Shown in pieces: positions 61,457 to 64,000 of a DNA stretch of 64,000 nt. The DNA is from Paracamarosporium sp. OC-R06-R3 (Eukaryota; Ascomycota; Dothideomycetes; Pleosporales; Didymosphaeriaceae). Numbering within the stretch: the stretch's first letter is position 1; each line of letters opens with the position of its first letter. The stretch covers positions 62,279 through 126,278 of the forward strand of contig JACVRA010000099.1 of NCBI GenBank assembly GCA_019828545.1. Reading direction: 5' to 3'. Position numbers and translations under genes: made by a program. The notes under the pieces are model-generated. The model saw only the letters and a list, made by a program, of their open reading frames with translations. It was not told the origin of the DNA and did no database searches.

Positions 61457-62228
61457 ATGGATCTCGCTCCCGTTTCCAAGAAGATTGTAGCCTTCGGCAG
61501 CAAGCAGGTCTTCTTGTACGTGTTTTACCCGTATTTGCTCTCGTAATTGCTAATCTGCGTACAGGCCCAAGTTTACCGTCGCACTTATCCGCACTCCCAA
61601 CCTCTCCCCCTACCACGCGAAGTTCCTCGTCCCGCTCAATTTCTCCAAGTACGACCTCCGCGACTACCTCTACCACGCCTACTCGGTCAAAGTACACAGC
61701 ATTCGATCTCTCGTCAAACAGATGCCCGTACGTGACACAAGCAAGCAACCCCGCCACTGGTTCCGTCCAGAAAGCCAGAAGTACATGACAGTGGAGATGG
61801 AGAAGCCGTTTGTTTGGCCAGAGAACCCGGAGAGTTGGGAGGCATGGGGTCGGAAGGAAAAGGAGGCCAGCGTCGCGAGCAGCAAGGCTTACCAGGGCTT
61901 AGTAACTCCTCGAGACCAGAGGAACGACGCGAAGCAAATGAGACAACAGGCTTTGAAGCTGTTGGGAAAGAAGGAGAGTGTACCAAAGGTGAAGGCGAAG
62001 AAGACCAAGGCGAAGGATGAGGCAGATAAGAAGAGCGCAAGATATGAAGAGGCTGAGCAGGATAAAAAGACCACCAAGAAGTCAAGGAAGCCGAAGCCAT
62101 TGGAGGAGAGTATCTTAAGGAGATGGGAGGAACAAAGATCTCCTCAGATCCTTGGTCAAGAACTTTTGGAGACGAACAACTATGCCGGCCTTGAACGTTT
62201 CAAACCCACTGAACAAGCTTCACAATAG
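61457..62228 (+). CDS. MRP20: Mitochondrial large ribosomal subunit protein uL23m
   Basis: Exit-tunnel protein of the mitochondrial large subunit (yeast Mrp20 type). Exons 61457-61515 and 61565-62228 give 240 residues. The core starts immediately: KIVAFGSKQVFLPKFTVALI, TPNLSPYHAKFLVPLNFSKYDLRDYLYHAYSVKVHSIRS, which is the uL23 beta-strand/helix unit with the nascent-chain tunnel loop; then HWFRPESQKYMTVEMEKPFVWP, a conserved segment of the fungal mitochondrial form. A long Lys-rich C-terminal extension (KVKAKKTKAKDEADKKSAR) follows and ends EERWEE-like (ILRRWEEQR). No long presequence is seen; the short N-terminus MDLAPVSKK is basic but brief, as in some fungal uL23m. Intron 1 joins VF and LPKF, phase 2. 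Confidence 0.92.
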
Positions 62229-62703
62229 TCTAAGCAAAGGCGCAGCATCGGATGCCCATGTACGATAGCCCGTACGGCGTAGAGACGACCCCATCTGCTA
62301 CAATTAGGTCGTTCCCAATGAGGTCTCAATCTTGTACATTTGAATGTAATATATTGTTAGAGTCAGACGGGAAGACAATGTTGTATCGTACTTTGAACTT
62401 GATCATGTATTTATCTCATCCGGACTTTATACTTCCAATGCAAACCCGTAGACGGTCCACTATGATCTCCATGTATCGCAGGACTGCTTAATTCACTTTA
62501 TGTACAGCCTTGTACCTCTGTTGTGCGACTCTACCTAAGTGTGGTTCGCGCGAACCGGATGTAAACTGGGCACAGGCGAAGCGCCCGCCGATCACCAAGC
62601 ATCATTTCGACTCATCTAGGCCCACATTTCCGCGACTACATATACAGACCAGCCTTGAACATGTCAGATCACACACTCGTTCACATATTCCAAGTAACGC
62701 AAT
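62229..62703. other. Intergenic region
   Basis: 3' flank of uL23m and promoter of the reductase. AT-rich; nothing recognised. Confidence 0.5.
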
Positions 62704-63931
62704 ATGTCCGGCTCGCACGCTCTCGTAATAGGCGCCTCCGGCCTTATTGGCTGGTCCGTCGTTGACCAACTCCTCCGCTCATATCCTTCGCCTGGCACAT
62801 TTTCAAAAGTAACTGCACTCTCGAACAGGCCGCTTAAGCTGGAAGATTCCTTCTGGTCTACGGAAGGGAAAGACAGGCCAGAGCTGGAATTGGCGTCCGG
62901 CGTGAACTTAACGAGTGATGATGGAGAAGTTGAGCGGATACTCAAAGAGAAGGTAAAAGAAGTGGAGACTGTGAGATACGTGTTTTATTTCGGTGTGTAA
63001 CTCATTCCGTGAGATCTCGAGGAAAGAAGCTAATGGCAATGAAATTGTAGCGTTTAAAGAAGTCTCCGGTGACCACAAGGAGGAAGTCCGCACCAACGTC
63101 GGCATGATGCGTCGCCTCGTTGGAGCCATCAAACGCCTCTCTCCATCCTTCCGATCAAATGGGTTCTTCGTCTACCCAGGTGGTACACGAGGCTACGGCA
63201 TTTACCGACCTGAAGGCATCTTCACCGCTCCGTTGACCGAATCCATGGCCGATTCACTACCAGATGATTACGCGCAAACAGTGTCGTACCCTCATTACCG
63301 CGCGATGCTAGCCTCTGAAAGCGCCGACCAATCATGGTCTTGGTGTGAGCTTTGCCCAGACGCTATTATCGGATTTACGCCAAACGGCTCGGGGTATTCA
63401 CTTGCAGGCCACTGGGCCGTCTATCTGTACGCGTGGAAGCTCGTGCACGGTAACGGGGCGGAGGTTCCGTTTCCGGGGACGAAAGAGGGATTTGAGTCCC
63501 AGTATACGGAGACAAGTACCGGGACGCTGGCAAGAGTTGCTATATACACAACGCTCCATCCAGAAGATTTCCGAGAGCGGATCTTCAATATCGCTGATTC
63601 GGCCACTCCGGGACGTATGCGTGATAGATGGCCTGAAATTGCGGCTTGGTTCGGACTGAAAGGTGTTCCGCCTCCTTCTACGTCGAGTATCGAAGATCCT
63701 AAGCCCAGTGATTTTATCAAGGAGCACCAAGATCGGTTGAAGGATGCGGGAGTCCAGGGTGTCCAGATATGGAACCCGCAGCAGTTGGATAGCTATGGGT
63801 ATTGGTTGACGTTTGATCGGCAGCTTAGTTTGGAGAGATTGAGAGGCACAGGTTTTACAGAGGAGAGGCCGCCGCGGGAGGGATGGGAAGAGGCTTTCGA
63901 GATGTTCAAGAAGGCAGGCATGATAGGGTAG
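62704..63931 (+). CDS. PRISE-like short-chain dehydrogenase/reductase
   Basis: NAD(P)H-dependent reductase of the PRISE group (progesterone 5-beta-reductase/iridoid synthase-like), atypical extended SDRs. Exons 62704-62992 and 63051-63931 give 389 residues. The Rossmann start is ALVIGASGLIGWSVVDQLL with GxxGxxG, and VTALSNRPLKL supplies the NADP-side basic residue after strand 2. Exon 1 ends in VRYVFYFA and exon 2 begins FKEV, restoring the YVFYFAFKE strand (donor gtgtgt). Then NVGMMRRLVGAIKRLS, VYPGGTRGYGIYRPEG with the lid-type Gly loop, CPDAIIGFTPNGSGYSLAGHWAVYLY, the typical PRISE block, and FDRQLSLERLRGTGFTEERP near the end. Such proteins occur both as stand-alone fungal enzymes and in secondary-metabolite clusters; here no cluster partner is near. 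Substrate unknown. Confidence 0.92.
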
Positions 63932-64000
63932 CGCATGTTTCCGGATGTAATACAACTAGCACTCCAGGTCTTTGTATTAGTAGACAGTTCCTTGTGTGGG

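Overview
This 64 kb window is nuclear DNA of a filamentous ascomycete, most probably a Dothideomycete of the Pleosporales type (an inference from gene content and style, not from a search). It has dense, mostly unrelated genes on both strands, short introns (typically 45-60 bp, GT-AG with two GC-AG exceptions), Zn(II)2Cys6 regulators, a fungal-type protein kinase C and CBM18-rich chitin-active enzymes. I support 22 protein-coding genes. For the multi-exon ones the exons were rebuilt by hand and every joined frame closes to a whole number of codons.

Left part (1-13.6 kb): the 3' part of a cytochrome P450 that enters from the left edge; an Ngi1/DUF3605-type protein; an aldo-keto reductase; a single-pass membrane protein whose outer domain carries lysozyme/lytic-transglycosylase-like motifs; a secreted chitin deacetylase with four chitin-binding modules; and a nuclear-type protein combining a UBA-like segment, an AT-hook and a conserved-looking C-terminal tail. 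Middle part (13.8-31.8 kb): FAM50/XAP5, a GDE1-type SPX-ankyrin-glycerophosphodiesterase, a candidate small secreted protein, a GH105 hydrolase, a small Cys-rich tail-anchored protein, protein kinase C and an NAD(P)-binding epimerase-like protein. Right part (33.7-64 kb): a Zn2Cys6 regulator, a secreted GH35 beta-galactosidase tail-to-tail with a catalytically degenerate patatin-like protein, a second Zn2Cys6 regulator, uL2m, a B-type cyclin, a HIT protein, uL10m divergent from mitochondrial prolyl-tRNA synthetase, an RGG/KH-like protein, uL23m and a PRISE-like short-chain reductase.

Functional themes: cell wall and polysaccharide handling (chitin deacetylase, lysozyme-like membrane protein, GH105, GH35, protein kinase C as the cell-wall-integrity kinase), mitochondrial translation (uL2m, uL10m, mt-ProRS, uL23m within about 14 kb), and nuclear/cell-cycle functions (FAM50, cyclin B, AT-hook/UBA protein). 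No tRNA, rRNA, transposon, CRISPR or phage feature was found.

The best candidates for undescribed biology are (i) the UBA/AT-hook protein at 11.3-13.6 kb, whose extreme C-terminus resembles the RAD51-binding tail of animal RAD51AP1, (ii) the membrane-tethered protein at 5.35-7.06 kb that keeps all three signature motifs of SLT-type transglycosylases in an organism without peptidoglycan, and (iii) the patatin-family protein at 41.6-43.3 kb that has lost both catalytic residues.
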